Shown: positions 1 through 8,516 of the stretch, one piece after another | Layout of the letters: each line of letters begins with the position of its first letter | Numbering within the stretch: position 1 is the stretch's first letter | Source: Streptomyces cellostaticus | GTDB lineage: Bacteria > Actinomycetota > Actinomycetes > Streptomycetales > Streptomycetaceae | Length of the DNA: 64,000 bases | NCBI RefSeq assembly: GCF_001513965.1 | Contig: NZ_KQ948018.1 | Location: 217,113 to 281,112, forward strand | Direction of reading: 5' to 3' | The notes under the pieces: model-generated | Told to the model about the DNA's origin: nothing | What the model saw: only the letters and a program-made list of their open reading frames with translations | Database searches by the model: none | Made by a program: the position numbers and the translations under genes

Positions 1-93
1 CACGACGGCCGTGACCTCGTGGCCGGCGTCCAGGGCCTGACGGACGATCTCCCGACCGATCCCGCCGGTGGCCCCGAAAACGGTGAGCTTCAT
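1..93 (-). CDS. NAD(P)-binding SDR/NmrA-like protein, N-terminal fragment
   Basis: Only the first 31 codons lie in the window; the gene runs off the left edge. The visible N-terminus is a beta strand followed by the Rossmann glycine motif GATGGIG at residues 7-13, typical of atypical short-chain dehydrogenases that act as NAD(P)H-binding reductases or sensors. The ATG is at 93-91. It is divergent from the TetR gene at 197, and two operator-like palindromes lie between them, so it is probably the target of that repressor. The substrate cannot be told from this fragment. Confidence 0.75.
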   Translation of the reverse strand, partial: MKLTVFGATGGIGREIVRQALDAGHEVTAVV

Positions 94-118
94 GGCGATT
101 CCCCTGTTCCCATGAGGT

Positions 119-138
119 GGGTGAGCATTTACTCACCC
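119..138. promoter_or_regulatory. TetR operator candidate 1
   Basis: A perfect 7-bp inverted repeat, GGGTGAG and CTCACCC, is separated by 6 bp. It lies in the divergent promoter region between the SDR gene and the TetR gene and matches a second copy 34 bp downstream (centre to centre). The assignment to TetR is inferred from position and symmetry. Confidence 0.6.
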
Positions 139-152
139 CGCTGTCCTCTAGA

Positions 153-172
153 GTGGGTAAGCACTCACCCAC
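153..172. promoter_or_regulatory. TetR operator candidate 2
   Basis: This is a second copy of the same dyad. The arms GTGGGTAAG and CTCACCCAC match at 8 of 9 positions. It ends 24 bp before the TetR start codon, so occupancy would repress the regulator itself. Two copies of one dyad in one divergent gap suggest a genuine, autoregulated operator pair. Confidence 0.6.
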
Positions 173-196
173 CCGTCAAGCCCGATTGGACGTCCC

Positions 197-832
197 ATGG
201 AGACGAAGCCGGCGCGTGTCCGCATCCTCGACGCCGCCCACGAGCTGATGCTCACCGTCGGACTCGCCCGTGCCACCACCAAGGAGATCGCGAGGGCGGC
301 CGGCTGTTCCGAGGCGGCGCTCTACAAGTACTTCGACAGCAAGGAGGAGCTGTTCGTCCGGGTGCTCGCCGAGCGTCTGCCCCGGCTCACCCCCCTGCTG
401 AGCAGCCTGGAGGCCGAGCCGGGACAGGGCACCCTGGAGGAGAACCTCACCGAGATCGCCCGTCAGGCGGCTCTCTTCTACGAGCAGAGCTTCCCGATCG
501 CCGCCTCCCTGTACGCCGAGACACAGCTCAAGCGGCGGCACTACGAGGCGCTGCGGAAGATCGGCTCCGGGCCGCACACGCCGATCGAGAGCCTGGACGC
601 CTACCTGCGCGCCGAGCAGGCCGCCGGCCGCGTCCGCGCCGATGCCGACACCTTCGCGGCAGCCTCCCTCCTCCTCGGCGCCTGTGCCCAGCGTGCGTTC
701 GCCTACGACGCCACCGCGAGCGGCGTACGACCGCCCGTGGACCCGTTCGCCGCCCGTCTCGCCCGGACCCTGCTGGGCGGCATCGCCCCGGAAAACTCCG
801 TTGCCCAGGACGGCGACCGGCCGCGACCCTGA
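197..832 (+). CDS. TetR/AcrR family transcriptional regulator
   Basis: The protein has 211 residues, a normal TetR length. The N-terminal DNA-binding domain spans about residues 8-55. Its helix-turn-helix lies near residues 28-47, followed by the typical YKYFDSKEELF segment that begins the linker helix. The rest is the variable ligand-binding domain, so the effector cannot be named. It is divergent from the reductase at the left edge, with two matching palindromes between them, so it probably represses that gene and itself. The ATG at 197 leaves a complete HTH domain. Confidence 0.9.
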   Translation: METKPARVRILDAAHELMLTVGLARATTKEIARAAGCSEAALYKYFDSKEELFVRVLAERLPRLTPLLSSLEAEPGQGTLEENLTEIARQAALFYEQSFPIAASLYAETQLKRRHYEALRKIGSGPHTPIESLDAYLRAEQAAGRVRADADTFAAASLLLGACAQRAFAYDATASGVRPPVDPFAARLARTLLGGIAPENSVAQDGDRPRP

Positions 833-850
833 GGCCATGAGGCATCGCAC

Positions 851-1555
851 ATGCGGTTGAGGCTGCGTGAATCCAGGCCCAGGACAGGGCCGTACGAGCA
901 CCGCGTCGTCCAGCCCCGGTGGCCCCTGCGCCACACCTCACTGACCGCGCCCGACCCCATCGGCATGCTGCGCGGCGACCACGACGGCCTGAACCGGCTG
1001 GCGGGCCTGTTCTCCTTCGCCGCCTACTCGCGGCACACGGTCGTCCACATTCCGCTGCGTGACGGGGTCCCGCCCGACGAGGGCTGGGGCGAGCGGGTCG
1101 ACCTCGTCCTGGCCCACCACACGCTCGGCCTGCGCCCCAGCCAGTGGCCCGAACTGCGCCGGAAGCTGCGTCAGGGCACCCCGCTGACCGTTCGCACCGA
1201 CGAGGCCCGCACCGCGCGGGACGCCGGGTCCTGGCGCGAGCGGTGCGGGCGGGCGGACTTCCGGGACGAGCTGCGGCACATCACGCGCGCCCGCACGTTC
1301 TTCCTGTTCGGCAGCCGGGACGTGTTCGCCGAGACCGCCACGAGCTTCGCCCACGCGGCAGGCTGGGGGCCGCGCCAGAAAGGGGCCGCCAAAGGGCACT
1401 CGGTGCTGATGGCGGGGCTGCCGCTGGTCCAGCCGCCCGGCGGCGGGCATCCCGTCGAGGTGCTGATCTGCTTCAAGCCCTATCCGCCCTACGCCCACTT
1501 CAGACGGCCGGGCGAGCCAGCCAGTCGTCCACGCCGGCCAGCAGCCGCGTCTTGA
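851..1555 (+). CDS. hypothetical protein
   Basis: This is a 234-residue open frame that I do not recognise. It has no signal peptide or membrane segment. It is rich in Arg and His and has the GC-rich third positions of a real Streptomyces gene. The start at 851 has only a weak GAGG upstream. It follows the TetR gene by 18 bp. The last 56 bp (1500-1555) overlap the 3' end of the convergent adenosine deaminase gene, and the Arg/Pro-rich C-terminal tail is encoded there, so the original stop may have been lost. A later start is possible. Confidence 0.5.
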   Translation: MRLRLRESRPRTGPYEHRVVQPRWPLRHTSLTAPDPIGMLRGDHDGLNRLAGLFSFAAYSRHTVVHIPLRDGVPPDEGWGERVDLVLAHHTLGLRPSQWPELRRKLRQGTPLTVRTDEARTARDAGSWRERCGRADFRDELRHITRARTFFLFGSRDVFAETATSFAHAAGWGPRQKGAAKGHSVLMAGLPLVQPPGGGHPVEVLICFKPYPPYAHFRRPGEPASRPRRPAAAS

Positions 1556-2540
1556 CCTCCTCCGGCGCCGCCGAGGCCCGCACCGATTGCCGGGCCAGTT
1601 CCGCCAGCTCCGCGTCCGAGAATCCGTGCTGGTGGCGGGCGATCTCGTACTGGGCGGCCAGCCGGGAGCCGAAGAGCAGCGGGTCGTCGGCGCCGAGCGC
1701 CATCGGGACGCCCGCCTCGAAGAGGGTGCGCAGCGGTACGTCCTCCGGCTTGTCGTACACGCCGAGGGCCACGTTCGACGCCGGGCACACCTCGCAGGTC
1801 ACCCCCCGGTCAGCGAGCCGCTTCAGCAGCCGTGGGTCCTCCGCCGCCCGCACCCCGTGGCCGATCCGGGAGGCGTGCAGGTCGTCCAGGCAGTCCCGGA
1901 CCGACGCCGCACCGGTCAGCTCGCCGCCGTGCGGGGCCGAGAGGAGACCGCCGTCGCGTGCGATGGCGAAGGCCCGGTCGAAATCCCGCGCCATGCCCCG
2001 CCGTTCGTCGTTCGACAGCCCGAAGCCGACCACCCCCCGGTCGGCGTACCGCACGGCCAGCCGGGCCAGCGTGCGCGCGTCCAGCGGGTGCTTCATACGG
2101 TTCGCGGCGACCAGGACACGCATCCCGAGCCCCGTCTCCCGCACCGCCGTGTCCACCGCGTCCAGGATGATCTCCAGGGCCGGGATCAGACCGCCCAGCC
2201 GGGGCGCGTACGAGGTCGGGTCCACCTGGATCTCCAGCCAGCCCGAGCCGTCGTTGAGGTCCTCCTCCGCGGCCTCCCGGACCAGCCGCTGGATGTCCTC
2301 AGGCTCCCGGAGGCAGGAGCGCGCCGCGTCGTACAGCCGCTGGAAGCGGAACCAGCCGCGCTCGTCCGTCGCGCGCAGCTTCGGCGGCTCGCCGCTGGTC
2401 AGGGCTTCGGTCAGCGTCTCGGGCAGGCGCACGCCGTGCTTGTCGGCCAGCTCCAGAACGGTTCCCGGCCGCATCGAGCCGGTGAAGTGCAGGTGCAGAT
2501 GGGCTTTCGGCAGCTCAGAGAGATCACGTACACGCTCCAT
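1500..2540 (-). CDS. add: adenosine deaminase
   Basis: This cytoplasmic metal-dependent hydrolase converts (deoxy)adenosine to (deoxy)inosine in purine salvage. It has 346 residues, a normal length. The metal-site motifs of the amidohydrolase fold are all visible: HLHLHFTGS near residue 14 supplies the first two His ligands, and PHGGEL, RIGHGVR and the GADDPLLF acidic pair follow in order. The aspartate usual in the LDG part of the first motif is Thr here, so a related substrate such as a modified adenosine is conceivable. It lies downstream of the aminotransferase on the same strand, with a hairpin between them. Confidence 0.87.
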   Translation of the reverse strand: MERVRDLSELPKAHLHLHFTGSMRPGTVLELADKHGVRLPETLTEALTSGEPPKLRATDERGWFRFQRLYDAARSCLREPEDIQRLVREAAEEDLNDGSGWLEIQVDPTSYAPRLGGLIPALEIILDAVDTAVRETGLGMRVLVAANRMKHPLDARTLARLAVRYADRGVVGFGLSNDERRGMARDFDRAFAIARDGGLLSAPHGGELTGAASVRDCLDDLHASRIGHGVRAAEDPRLLKRLADRGVTCEVCPASNVALGVYDKPEDVPLRTLFEAGVPMALGADDPLLFGSRLAAQYEIARHQHGFSDAELAELARQSVRASAAPEEVKTRLLAGVDDWLARPAV

Positions 2541-2614
2541 TCCCAGATCCTGCCGTACGTCCCCGCCGCCCCGGTAGCTCTTTCCCCGAACGTGGCCTTG
2601 CTCGCACGCGCGAA

Positions 2615-2644
2615 CGGGCCGCCTCCCCGAAGGGAAACGGCCCG
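2615..2644 (-). terminator. hairpin between aminotransferase and deaminase genes
   Basis: A 7-bp perfect inverted repeat (CGGGCCG/CGGCCCG) with a 16-nt loop lies in the 143-bp gap after the aminotransferase stop. It has no T-run. It probably terminates or processes the aminotransferase transcript before the deaminase gene. Confidence 0.5.
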
Positions 2645-2683
2645 CACGCGCGCGTAGAGAGTGAATTTACCCCCAAGTGGACC

Positions 2684-3910
2684 TCAGTCCCGTGCCTCCG
2701 CCAGCAGCTTCTGCATCCGGCTGACGCCCTCGACGAGATCCTCGTCACCGAGCGCGTACGACAGCCGCAGGTACCCCGGCGTGCCGAAGGCCTCGCCCGG
2801 GACGACCGCGACCTCGGCCTCCTCCAGGATCAGCGCGGCCAGCTCGACGGTGTCCTGCGGGCGCTTGCCGCGGATCTCCTTGCCGAGCAGCCCCTTGACC
2901 GACGGGTAGGCGTAGAAGGCGCCCTCGGGCTCCGGGCAGACCACGCCGTCGATCTCGTTGAGCATCCGCACGATGGTCTTGCGGCGCCGGTCGAAGGCCT
3001 CGCGCATCTTCGCCACGGCCTCCAGGTCGCCGGAGACGGCGGCCAGCGCGGCCACCTGGGCCACGTTGGAGACGTTCGAGGTGGCGTGCGACTGCAGGTT
3101 GGTCGCGGCCTTGACGACGTCCTTGGGGCCGATGACCCAGCCCACGCGCCAGCCGGTCATGGCGTACGTCTTCGCCACGCCGTTGACCACGATGCACTTG
3201 TCGCGCAGCTCGGGCAGGAGCGCCGGCAGGGACACGGAGGCCGCGTCGCCGTAGACGAGGTGCTCGTAGATCTCGTCGGTGAGCACCCACAGGCCGTGCT
3301 CGACGGCCCAGCGGCCGATCGCCTCGGTCTCCGCCTCGGAGTACACCGCACCGGTCGGGTTGGACGGGGAGACGAAGAGCACGACCTTCGTCTTCTCCGT
3401 GCGCGCGGCCTCCAGCTGCTCGACCGAGACGCGGTAGCCGGTCGTCTCGTCGGCGACGACCTCCACCGGGACGCCGCCGGCCAGGCGGATCGACTCGGGG
3501 TACGTCGTCCAGTACGGCGCCGGGACGATGACCTCGTCGCCCGGGTCGAGGATCGCGGCGAACGCCTCGTAGATGGCCTGCTTGCCGCCGTTGGTGATCA
3601 GGATCTGCGAGACGTCGGGCTCCCAGCCGGAGTCGCGCAGCGTCTTCGCGGCGATCGCGGACTTCAGCTCGGGCAGACCGCCGGCCGGGGTGTAGCGGTG
3701 GTACTTCGGGTTCTTGCAGGCCTCGATCGCGGCCTCGACGATGTAGTCCGGAGTCGGGAAGTCCGGCTCACCGGCGCCGAAGCCGATCACCGGACGCCCG
3801 GCGGCCTTCAGGGCCTTGGCCTTGGCGTCCACGGCGAGGGTGGCGGACTCGGAGATCGCGCCGACTCGGGCGGAGACCCGGCGCTCGGTGGGAGGGTTTG
3901 CAGCGCTCAT
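2684..3910 (-). CDS. aspC: aspartate aminotransferase (PLP, class I)
   Basis: This enzyme transfers the amino group of aspartate to 2-oxoglutarate in the cytoplasm. From the ATG at 3910 it has 408 residues, normal for fold-type I subgroup I-gamma enzymes. Longer in-frame extension is possible but runs into the tRNA gene. Visible motifs are [10 protein letters not shown] near residue 45, GGKQA at 108-112 for phosphate binding, NPTG at 184-187, the DEIY acidic loop at 212-215, and the Schiff-base lysine K247 in [12 protein letters not shown]. It is divergent from tRNA-Trp and secE. The placement beside secE is typical of Streptomyces. Confidence 0.93.
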   Translation of the reverse strand: MSAANPPTERRVSARVGAISESATLAVDAKAKALKAAGRPVIGFGAGEPDFPTPDYIVEAAIEACKNPKYHRYTPAGGLPELKSAIAAKTLRDSGWEPDVSQILITNGGKQAIYEAFAAILDPGDEVIVPAPYWTTYPESIRLAGGVPVEVVADETTGYRVSVEQLEAARTEKTKVVLFVSPSNPTGAVYSEAETEAIGRWAVEHGLWVLTDEIYEHLVYGDAASVSLPALLPELRDKCIVVNGVAKTYAMTGWRVGWVIGPKDVVKAATNLQSHATSNVSNVAQVAALAAVSGDLEAVAKMREAFDRRRKTIVRMLNEIDGVVCPEPEGAFYAYPSVKGLLGKEIRGKRPQDTVELAALILEEAEVAVVPGEAFGTPGYLRLSYALGDEDLVEGVSRMQKLLAEARD

Positions 3911-3986
3911 GGGCCCATCGTTCCAGACCGGAAATGTCCCCGGCACGCGGGTTTCACGGACTGAACAGCAAGGGGTCGAGGCGTGA

Positions 3987-4003
3987 ACAAGGATCCGAAT
4001 CCG
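3987..4003. repeat. 17-bp repeat shared with rpoB upstream region (copy 1)
   Basis: The 17-mer ACAAGGATCCGAATCCG occurs here, upstream of tRNA-Trp/secE, and again at 9892-9908 upstream of rpoB. It contains a short GGAT/ATCC dyad. Its function is unknown. Confidence 0.5.
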
Positions 4004-4055
4004 GCCTCCGGCCAGGACGATCTTCGGTCCGGCGACTGCGGTCAGGCACTTTCTG

Positions 4056-4085
4056 TTCGACGCCGGGCCACGGACCACGTACACT
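4056..4085 (+). promoter_or_regulatory. candidate promoter for tRNA-Trp/secE
   Basis: A -35-like TTCGAC and a -10-like TACACT are separated by 18 bp, about 85 bp before the tRNA. A second -10-like TACGTT lies at 4152-4157, closer to the tRNA, but has no convincing -35. Confidence 0.4.
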
Positions 4086-4170
4086 CTCACCTCGTTGGCC
4101 TTCAGCAGCCGCAGCACAACCGGTGCACACCGAGCACTCGGTCGGATGCGGTACGTTGGGGGACACACAA

Positions 4171-4243
4171 AGGGTCGTAGCTCAATTGGTAGAGCACTGG
4201 TCTCCAAAACCAGCGGTTGGGGGTTCAAGTCCCTCCGGCCCTG
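4171..4243 (+). tRNA. trpT: tRNA-Trp (CCA)
   Basis: The 73-nt cloverleaf has a 7-bp acceptor stem (AGGGTCG with CGGCCCT, one G-T pair), a D arm, and an anticodon stem CTGGT/ACCAG enclosing the loop CTCCAAA. The anticodon is CCA at 4204-4206, and a GGTTCAA T-loop is present. The discriminator is G, as expected for tRNA-Trp. CCA is not encoded. It lies just upstream of secE, the usual arrangement in actinomycetes. Confidence 0.95.
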
Positions 4244-4350
4244 CTACACACACCGCCAGGATGTGTGCGCATGTACGTACAGCAATGCACCGCCGTGCGG
4301 CTCAGAAACCGGGCGCGGCACGGCCACGACCCGGGATCAGGTGAGGAAGA

Positions 4351-4638
4351 ATGACGGACGCCGTGGGCTCCATCGACACTCCTGATGCCCAGGACGAGGT
4401 GCCCGAGTCCAAGAAGAAGGCCCGCAAGGGCGGCAAGCGTGCCAAGAAGGGCCCGCTGAAGCGCCTCGCCATCTTCTACCGCCAGATCGTCGCGGAGCTC
4501 CGCAAGGTCGTCTGGCCGACGCGCAACCAGCTGACGTCGTACACCACTGTGGTGATCTTCTTCGTCGCGATCATGATTGCCCTGGTGACCGTGATTGACT
4601 ATGGGCTCAACCACGCGGCCAAGTACGTCTTCGGCTGA
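4351..4638 (+). CDS. secE: Sec translocon subunit SecE
   Basis: SecE clamps SecY in the cytoplasmic membrane as part of SecYEG. The 95-residue protein is the short single-span type. It has a Lys/Arg-rich cytoplasmic N-terminus (residues 20-38), the conserved amphipathic segment [10 protein letters not shown] (49-58), and one transmembrane helix at about 66-84. A GAGGAAG Shine-Dalgarno precedes the ATG. The partner gene secY is in this window at 43750. It sits between tRNA-Trp and nusG, as in most bacteria. Confidence 0.95.
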   Translation: MTDAVGSIDTPDAQDEVPESKKKARKGGKRAKKGPLKRLAIFYRQIVAELRKVVWPTRNQLTSYTTVVIFFVAIMIALVTVIDYGLNHAAKYVFG

Positions 4639-4650
4639 GCCAAGAGCGAA

Positions 4651-4678
4651 GGGCGCCGTGGTACCGGCGCCCGTTTTC
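4651..4678 (+). terminator. intrinsic terminator between secE and nusG
   Basis: An 8-bp perfect stem GGGCGCCG/CGGCGCCC with a 6-nt loop is followed by GTTTTC, one of the few terminators here with a T-run. It would reduce read-through from secE into nusG. Confidence 0.65.
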
Positions 4679-4718
4679 GCATGTTCCACCCCTATGTATC
4701 CAGGAAGAAGCAGCCATC

Positions 4719-5594
4719 GTGTCTGACCCGAACCTGAACGACGCCATCGAGCCGGACGAGACGGTGGACGACGAGCTCGACATCGTCGAGGGCGCGGACG
4801 AGCAGGACGAGTTCGAGGCTGCCGAGGCCGAGTCGGGCGAGCCGGCCGAGGAGGCCGCGCTGCACGTCGAGAACGAGGAAGAGGAAGGCGAGGACGTCGA
4901 GGACGCCGAGCCCGTCATCCTGGCCGACGAAGCCGAAGAAGCCGAAGAAGCCGCCGAGGAAGAGCCCGCCGCGCCCGTCGACCCGGTCGAGGCCCTGCGC
5001 GACGAACTGCGTTCCCTGCCCGGCGAGTGGTACGTCATCCACACCTACGCCGGCTACGAGAACCGCGTGAAGACCAACCTGGAGCAGCGCGCCGTCTCGC
5101 TGAACGTCGAGGACTACATCTTCCAGGCCGAGGTGCCGCAGGAAGAGGTCGTCCAGATCAAGAACGGCGACCGCAAGACGATCAAGCAGAACAAGCTGCC
5201 GGGTTACGTCCTGGTCCGCATGGACCTGACCAACGAGTCCTGGGGCGTCGTCCGCAACACCCCGGGTGTCACCGGCTTCGTCGGCAACGCCTACGACCCC
5301 TACCCGCTGACCCTGGACGAGATCGTCAAGATGCTCGCCCCGGAGGCCGAGGAGAAGGCCGCCCGCGAGGCCGCCGAGGCCGAGGGCAAGCCCGCCCCGC
5401 AGCGCAAGGTCGAGGTCCAGGTGCTGGACTTCGAGGTCGGCGACTCGGTCACCGTCACCGACGGCCCGTTCGCCACGCTCCAGGCGACCATCAACGAGAT
5501 CAACCCCGACTCCAAGAAGGTCAAGGGCCTGGTGGAGATCTTCGGCCGCGAGACGCCGGTCGAGCTCTCCTTCGACCAGATCCAGAAGAACTGA
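4719..5594 (+). CDS. nusG: transcription termination/antitermination factor NusG
   Basis: NusG binds the RNA polymerase clamp and links it to Rho or to the leading ribosome. The 291-residue protein is longer than the roughly 180 of E. coli NusG because of a very acidic Glu/Asp/Ala-rich N-terminal tail of about 95 residues, a known streptomycete trait. The NGN domain starts at GEWYVIHTY (about residue 102), and the C-terminal KOW domain contains [15 protein letters not shown]. The start is GTG at 4719 behind AGGAAG. A strong hairpin follows the stop, so the gene ends its own transcript. Confidence 0.95.
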   Translation: MSDPNLNDAIEPDETVDDELDIVEGADEQDEFEAAEAESGEPAEEAALHVENEEEEGEDVEDAEPVILADEAEEAEEAAEEEPAAPVDPVEALRDELRSLPGEWYVIHTYAGYENRVKTNLEQRAVSLNVEDYIFQAEVPQEEVVQIKNGDRKTIKQNKLPGYVLVRMDLTNESWGVVRNTPGVTGFVGNAYDPYPLTLDEIVKMLAPEAEEKAAREAAEAEGKPAPQRKVEVQVLDFEVGDSVTVTDGPFATLQATINEINPDSKKVKGLVEIFGRETPVELSFDQIQKN

Positions 5595-5621
5595 GGCCTG
5601 TCGGCCGAGTTACGCAGCGAG

Positions 5622-5654
5622 GACGCTCCGCCGGTGGACATCGGCGGAGCGTCT
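5622..5654 (+). terminator. terminator after nusG
   Basis: A perfect 12-bp stem GACGCTCCGCCG/CGGCGGAGCGTC with an 8-nt loop begins 28 bp after the nusG stop and is followed by TTCGG. It has no long T-run, like most Streptomyces terminators. Confidence 0.8.
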
Positions 5655-5702
5655 TCGGCGTTCCGTGGGCGGGGGTGCCTGGGGCTGGGGTAGGTTTCTC
5701 GC

Positions 5703-5729
5703 TTCCCCGCGCCCCAGGGGCGCGGGGAA
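5703..5729. repeat. Streptomyces-type intergenic palindrome
   Basis: A 13-bp perfect inverted repeat (TTCCCCGCGCCCC and its complement) has a single A at the centre and is followed by CTGCGCGACC. This consensus resembles a family of short palindromes common in Streptomyces intergenic DNA (recalled, not searched). I see only this copy in the window. Confidence 0.6.
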
Positions 5730-5854
5730 CTGCGCGACCAGCCATGGACCACCCGCAGCCCGGCGGCGGCCTGCACCCCTACGTCGTCACCGCCCGGCCC
5801 AGCCAGCCGCAGGTATCCGCAAGCCCTCTGACCTGGACGATTTCTTGTCCTGGG

Positions 5855-5884
5855 GTGACAGCGGCTATCGTTGTGCGGTATGCC
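5855..5884 (+). promoter_or_regulatory. weak candidate promoter for rplKA
   Basis: GTGACA and TATGCC are separated by 18 bp, about 78 bp before rplK. A promoter is expected here because a terminator precedes it, but these hexamers are only a fair match. Confidence 0.3.
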
Positions 5885-5961
5885 ATCTGCAGGATCATGC
5901 AACGTCATGCTTCCGCTGACGCAGGTGGTAACCAACCTCTCAGTAAGGACCCGGAGAGAGC

Positions 5962-6396
5962 ATGCCTCCCAAGAAGAAGAAGGTCACGGGGCTCATCAAG
6001 CTCCAGATCAACGCCGGTGCGGCGAACCCGGCCCCGCCGGTCGGCCCCGCGCTCGGTCAGCACGGCGTCAACATCATGGAGTTCTGCAAGGCCTACAACG
6101 CCGCGACCGAGTCGCAGCGTGGCTGGGTGATCCCGGTGGAGATCACGGTCTACGAAGACCGCTCCTTCACCTTCGTCACCAAGACTCCGCCGGCCGCGAA
6201 GATGATCCTCAAGGCTGCTGGTGTCGAGAAGGGCTCCGGCGAGCCGCACAAGACCAAGGTCGCCAAGATCACCGAGGCGCAGGTCCGCGAGATCGCCCAG
6301 ACCAAGATGCCCGACCTGAACGCCAACGACCTGGACGCCGCGTCGAAGATCATCGCCGGCACCGCCCGCTCCATGGGCATCACGGTCGAGGGCTGA
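5962..6396 (+). CDS. rplK: 50S ribosomal protein L11
   Basis: L11 binds the 23S rRNA GTPase-associated centre. It is needed for stringent-factor activation and for thiostrepton binding. The 144-residue length is standard. The N-terminal domain shows the proline-rich [20 protein letters not shown] stretch, and the C-terminal RNA-binding domain ends with [20 protein letters not shown] Shine-Dalgarno precedes the ATG. It is followed by rplA after 100 bp, the usual L11-L1 operon. Confidence 0.97.
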
Positions 6397-6496
6397 CAGC
6401 CCCCTCTCGTAGCAGTCATGCGGCCGTAGCCGGTCGCGCGTGGCAGGGCCTGCTCGGCCCGTACCACGACTCCTTTCAGAACACACAGGAGCAGTT

Positions 6497-7222
6497 GTGA
6501 GCAAGCGCAGCAAGGCTCTCCGCGCTGCGGACGCCAAGGTCGACCGGGAGAAGCAGTACGCCCCGCTCGAGGCCGTCCGTCTCGCCAAGGAGACCTCCAC
6601 GACCAAGTTCGACGGCACCGTCGAGGTCGCCTTCCGTCTGGGTGTCGACCCGCGCAAGGCCGACCAGATGGTCCGTGGCACCGTGAACCTTCCGCACGGC
6701 ACCGGTAAGACCGCCCGGGTCCTGGTCTTCGCGACCGGTGACCGTGCCGAGGCCGCGCGTGCCGCGGGCGCCGACATCGTCGGCTCCGACGAGCTGATCG
6801 ACGAGGTGGCGAAGGGCCGTCTGGACTTCGACGCCGTCGTCGCCACCCCGGACCTCATGGGCAAGGTCGGCCGCCTCGGCCGCGTCCTCGGCCCGCGTGG
6901 TCTGATGCCGAACCCGAAGACCGGCACCGTCACCCCGGACACGGCCAAGGCCGTGACCGAGATCAAGGGCGGCAAGATCGAGTTCCGCGTCGACAAGCAC
7001 TCGAACCTGCACTTCATCATCGGCAAGACGTCCTTCGAGGACGCCCAGCTGGTGGAGAACTACGGCGCCGCGCTGGAGGAGATCCTCCGTCTGAAGCCGT
7101 CCGCCGCCAAGGGTCGCTACATCAAGAAGGCCGCCATCAGCACCACGATGGGCCCCGGCATTCCGGTCGACTCGAACCGCACCCGCAACCTCCTCGTCGA
7201 GGAGGACCCGGCCGCCGTCTGA
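6497..7222 (+). CDS. rplA: 50S ribosomal protein L1
   Basis: L1 forms the mobile L1 stalk on the large subunit and in many bacteria represses translation of its own operon. From the GTG at 6497, preceded by ACAGGAG, the protein has 241 residues, normal for actinobacteria. The family signature around [19 protein letters not shown] is intact. It is the second and last gene of the rplKA operon; a strong terminator follows 45 bp after the stop. Confidence 0.96.
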   Translation: MSKRSKALRAADAKVDREKQYAPLEAVRLAKETSTTKFDGTVEVAFRLGVDPRKADQMVRGTVNLPHGTGKTARVLVFATGDRAEAARAAGADIVGSDELIDEVAKGRLDFDAVVATPDLMGKVGRLGRVLGPRGLMPNPKTGTVTPDTAKAVTEIKGGKIEFRVDKHSNLHFIIGKTSFEDAQLVENYGAALEEILRLKPSAAKGRYIKKAAISTTMGPGIPVDSNRTRNLLVEEDPAAV

Positions 7223-7267
7223 GCCCCGCGCTCACCCCGGTAGCCGCGTCAGGTACGCGTCATTAGA

Positions 7268-7303
7268 GACGGGCCCTGCAACCTTCCAGGTGCAGGGCCC
7301 GTC
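7268..7303 (+). terminator. terminator after rplA
   Basis: A perfect 13-bp stem GACGGGCCCTGCA/TGCAGGGCCCGTC encloses a 10-nt loop. It closes the rplKA operon before the lipoprotein gene. Confidence 0.85.
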
Positions 7304-7382
7304 CTATGTTTGTGCGACCTTTCGTACAACTGTCAGTGGCCTGGGTTAGCGTGCAGGCACAGGACACGCATAGGGGTGGGAC

Positions 7383-8294
7383 ATGAAGAGCACGACCGTA
7401 CGCCGGGTGACCCTTTCCGTCGCGGTGGTGACCGCGCTGGCCGGGGTGGCCGCCTGTGGTTCCAAGGACTCCGCCAAGGGCGACAAGGCGGTCGGCAAGA
7501 GCGTCACGCACGTCAGCCCCCTCGCCGCCCTGCGCTCCGCCGAGAAGTCCACGGACAAGGCCGAGTCGGCCAAGGTCCGCTCGACCACGTCCATCGGCGA
7601 CACCATGTCGATGACGGCGGACGGCGCCCTCGCCTGGGGCGACGGTCTCAAGGGCAACCTCACCATCACGTACACCGGCGGCAAGATGGCCGACGCGATG
7701 CGCAAGGCCGGCACCACGTCGATGGAGGCCCGCTATCTGCCGGACGCCTACTACGCGAAGATGAGCGAGAAGTTCGCCCAGCAGTTCGGCGGCAAGCACT
7801 GGATCAGGTACGCGTACGACGACCTCGCCAAGCTCGGCGGCGGCTCCGGCGCGTACCTGCAGGACCAGATGAAGAACACCACGCCGAACCAGTCGGTGAA
7901 GCTGCTGCTGGCCTCCGGTGACGTGAAGAAGGTCGGCGAGGAGAAGATCTCCGGGGTCGACGCCACGCACTACTCGGGCACGGTCAACGTCGCCGACCTC
8001 GCCGACAAGAACAGCAACCTCACCGCCGACCAGCTGGCCGGCCTGAAGAAGCAGCTCAGCCAGGCGGGCGTCACCACGGAGACCGTCGACATCTGGGTCA
8101 ACGGCCAGGACCTGCTGGTCAAGAAGGTCGAGAAGGCGGACATGGCGACCGGCGCCATGACCAGCACGGCCTACTACAGCGACTACGGCGTGAAGGTCTC
8201 CGCCGAGGCGCCCCCGGCCGCCGACACCAAGGACTTCAAGGACCTCATGAAGTCCAGCGGGACCGTGGCGGGCAGCAGCACGACTACCTCCTGA
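7383..8294 (+). CDS. secreted lipoprotein, LppX/LprG-like fold suspected
   Basis: The 303-residue protein starts with a lipoprotein signal peptide: basic MKSTTVRR, a hydrophobic core, and lipobox GVAAC with Cys25 as the lipidation site. The mature part is Lys/Ser/Asp rich with alternating strands and resembles the beta-sheet lipoproteins that actinobacteria place between rplA and rplJ. A lipid- or ligand-binding LolA/LppX-type fold is plausible but not proven. It sits alone between two ribosomal operons, bounded by a terminator upstream and an inverted repeat downstream. Confidence 0.85.
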   Translation: MKSTTVRRVTLSVAVVTALAGVAACGSKDSAKGDKAVGKSVTHVSPLAALRSAEKSTDKAESAKVRSTTSIGDTMSMTADGALAWGDGLKGNLTITYTGGKMADAMRKAGTTSMEARYLPDAYYAKMSEKFAQQFGGKHWIRYAYDDLAKLGGGSGAYLQDQMKNTTPNQSVKLLLASGDVKKVGEEKISGVDATHYSGTVNVADLADKNSNLTADQLAGLKKQLSQAGVTTETVDIWVNGQDLLVKKVEKADMATGAMTSTAYYSDYGVKVSAEAPPAADTKDFKDLMKSSGTVAGSSTTTS

Positions 8295-8308
8295 GCCCAG
8301 GACGCTGA

Positions 8309-8360
8309 AGGACCGGGGCAGCCCCGTAGAGCCCGATTTGCTCGACGGCACCCCGGTCCT
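8309..8360. terminator. inverted repeat downstream of the lipoprotein gene
   Basis: The perfect 10-bp arms AGGACCGGGG and CCCCGGTCCT have a 32-nt loop. They start 15 bp after the lipoprotein stop and could terminate it. The distal arm overlaps the spacer of the rplJ promoter candidate. Confidence 0.45.
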
Positions 8361-8367
8361 GTACTTT
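8338..8367 (+). promoter_or_regulatory. candidate rplJL promoter
   Basis: TTGCTC and TACTTT are separated by 18 bp. This would give an untranslated leader of about 235 nt before rplJ, typical for this operon. Confidence 0.5.
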
Positions 8368-8516
8368 CCTAAAGAAGCCAAAGACCGCTGGTCGTTGCCG
8401 TGCGCTCGAATGAGGGTGCGGTGGCCGAAGGATCCGCTGCAAAGTGGACGACCCGCGCAGGTGACTGTGGAAGAACTCCCGGGGCACACGTTCACTCGTG
8501 TGTGGCCGGTCGAGTC

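Larger units (their letters stand above)
5595..5961. other. nusG-rplK intergenic region
   Basis: This 367-bp gap has no gene. It holds the nusG terminator (5622-5654), a Streptomyces-type intergenic palindrome (5703-5729) and the promoter/leader of rplK. The last 80 bp probably include an L1-binding leader, as L1 controls this operon in many bacteria, but I could not draw the target structure with confidence. Confidence 0.6.
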
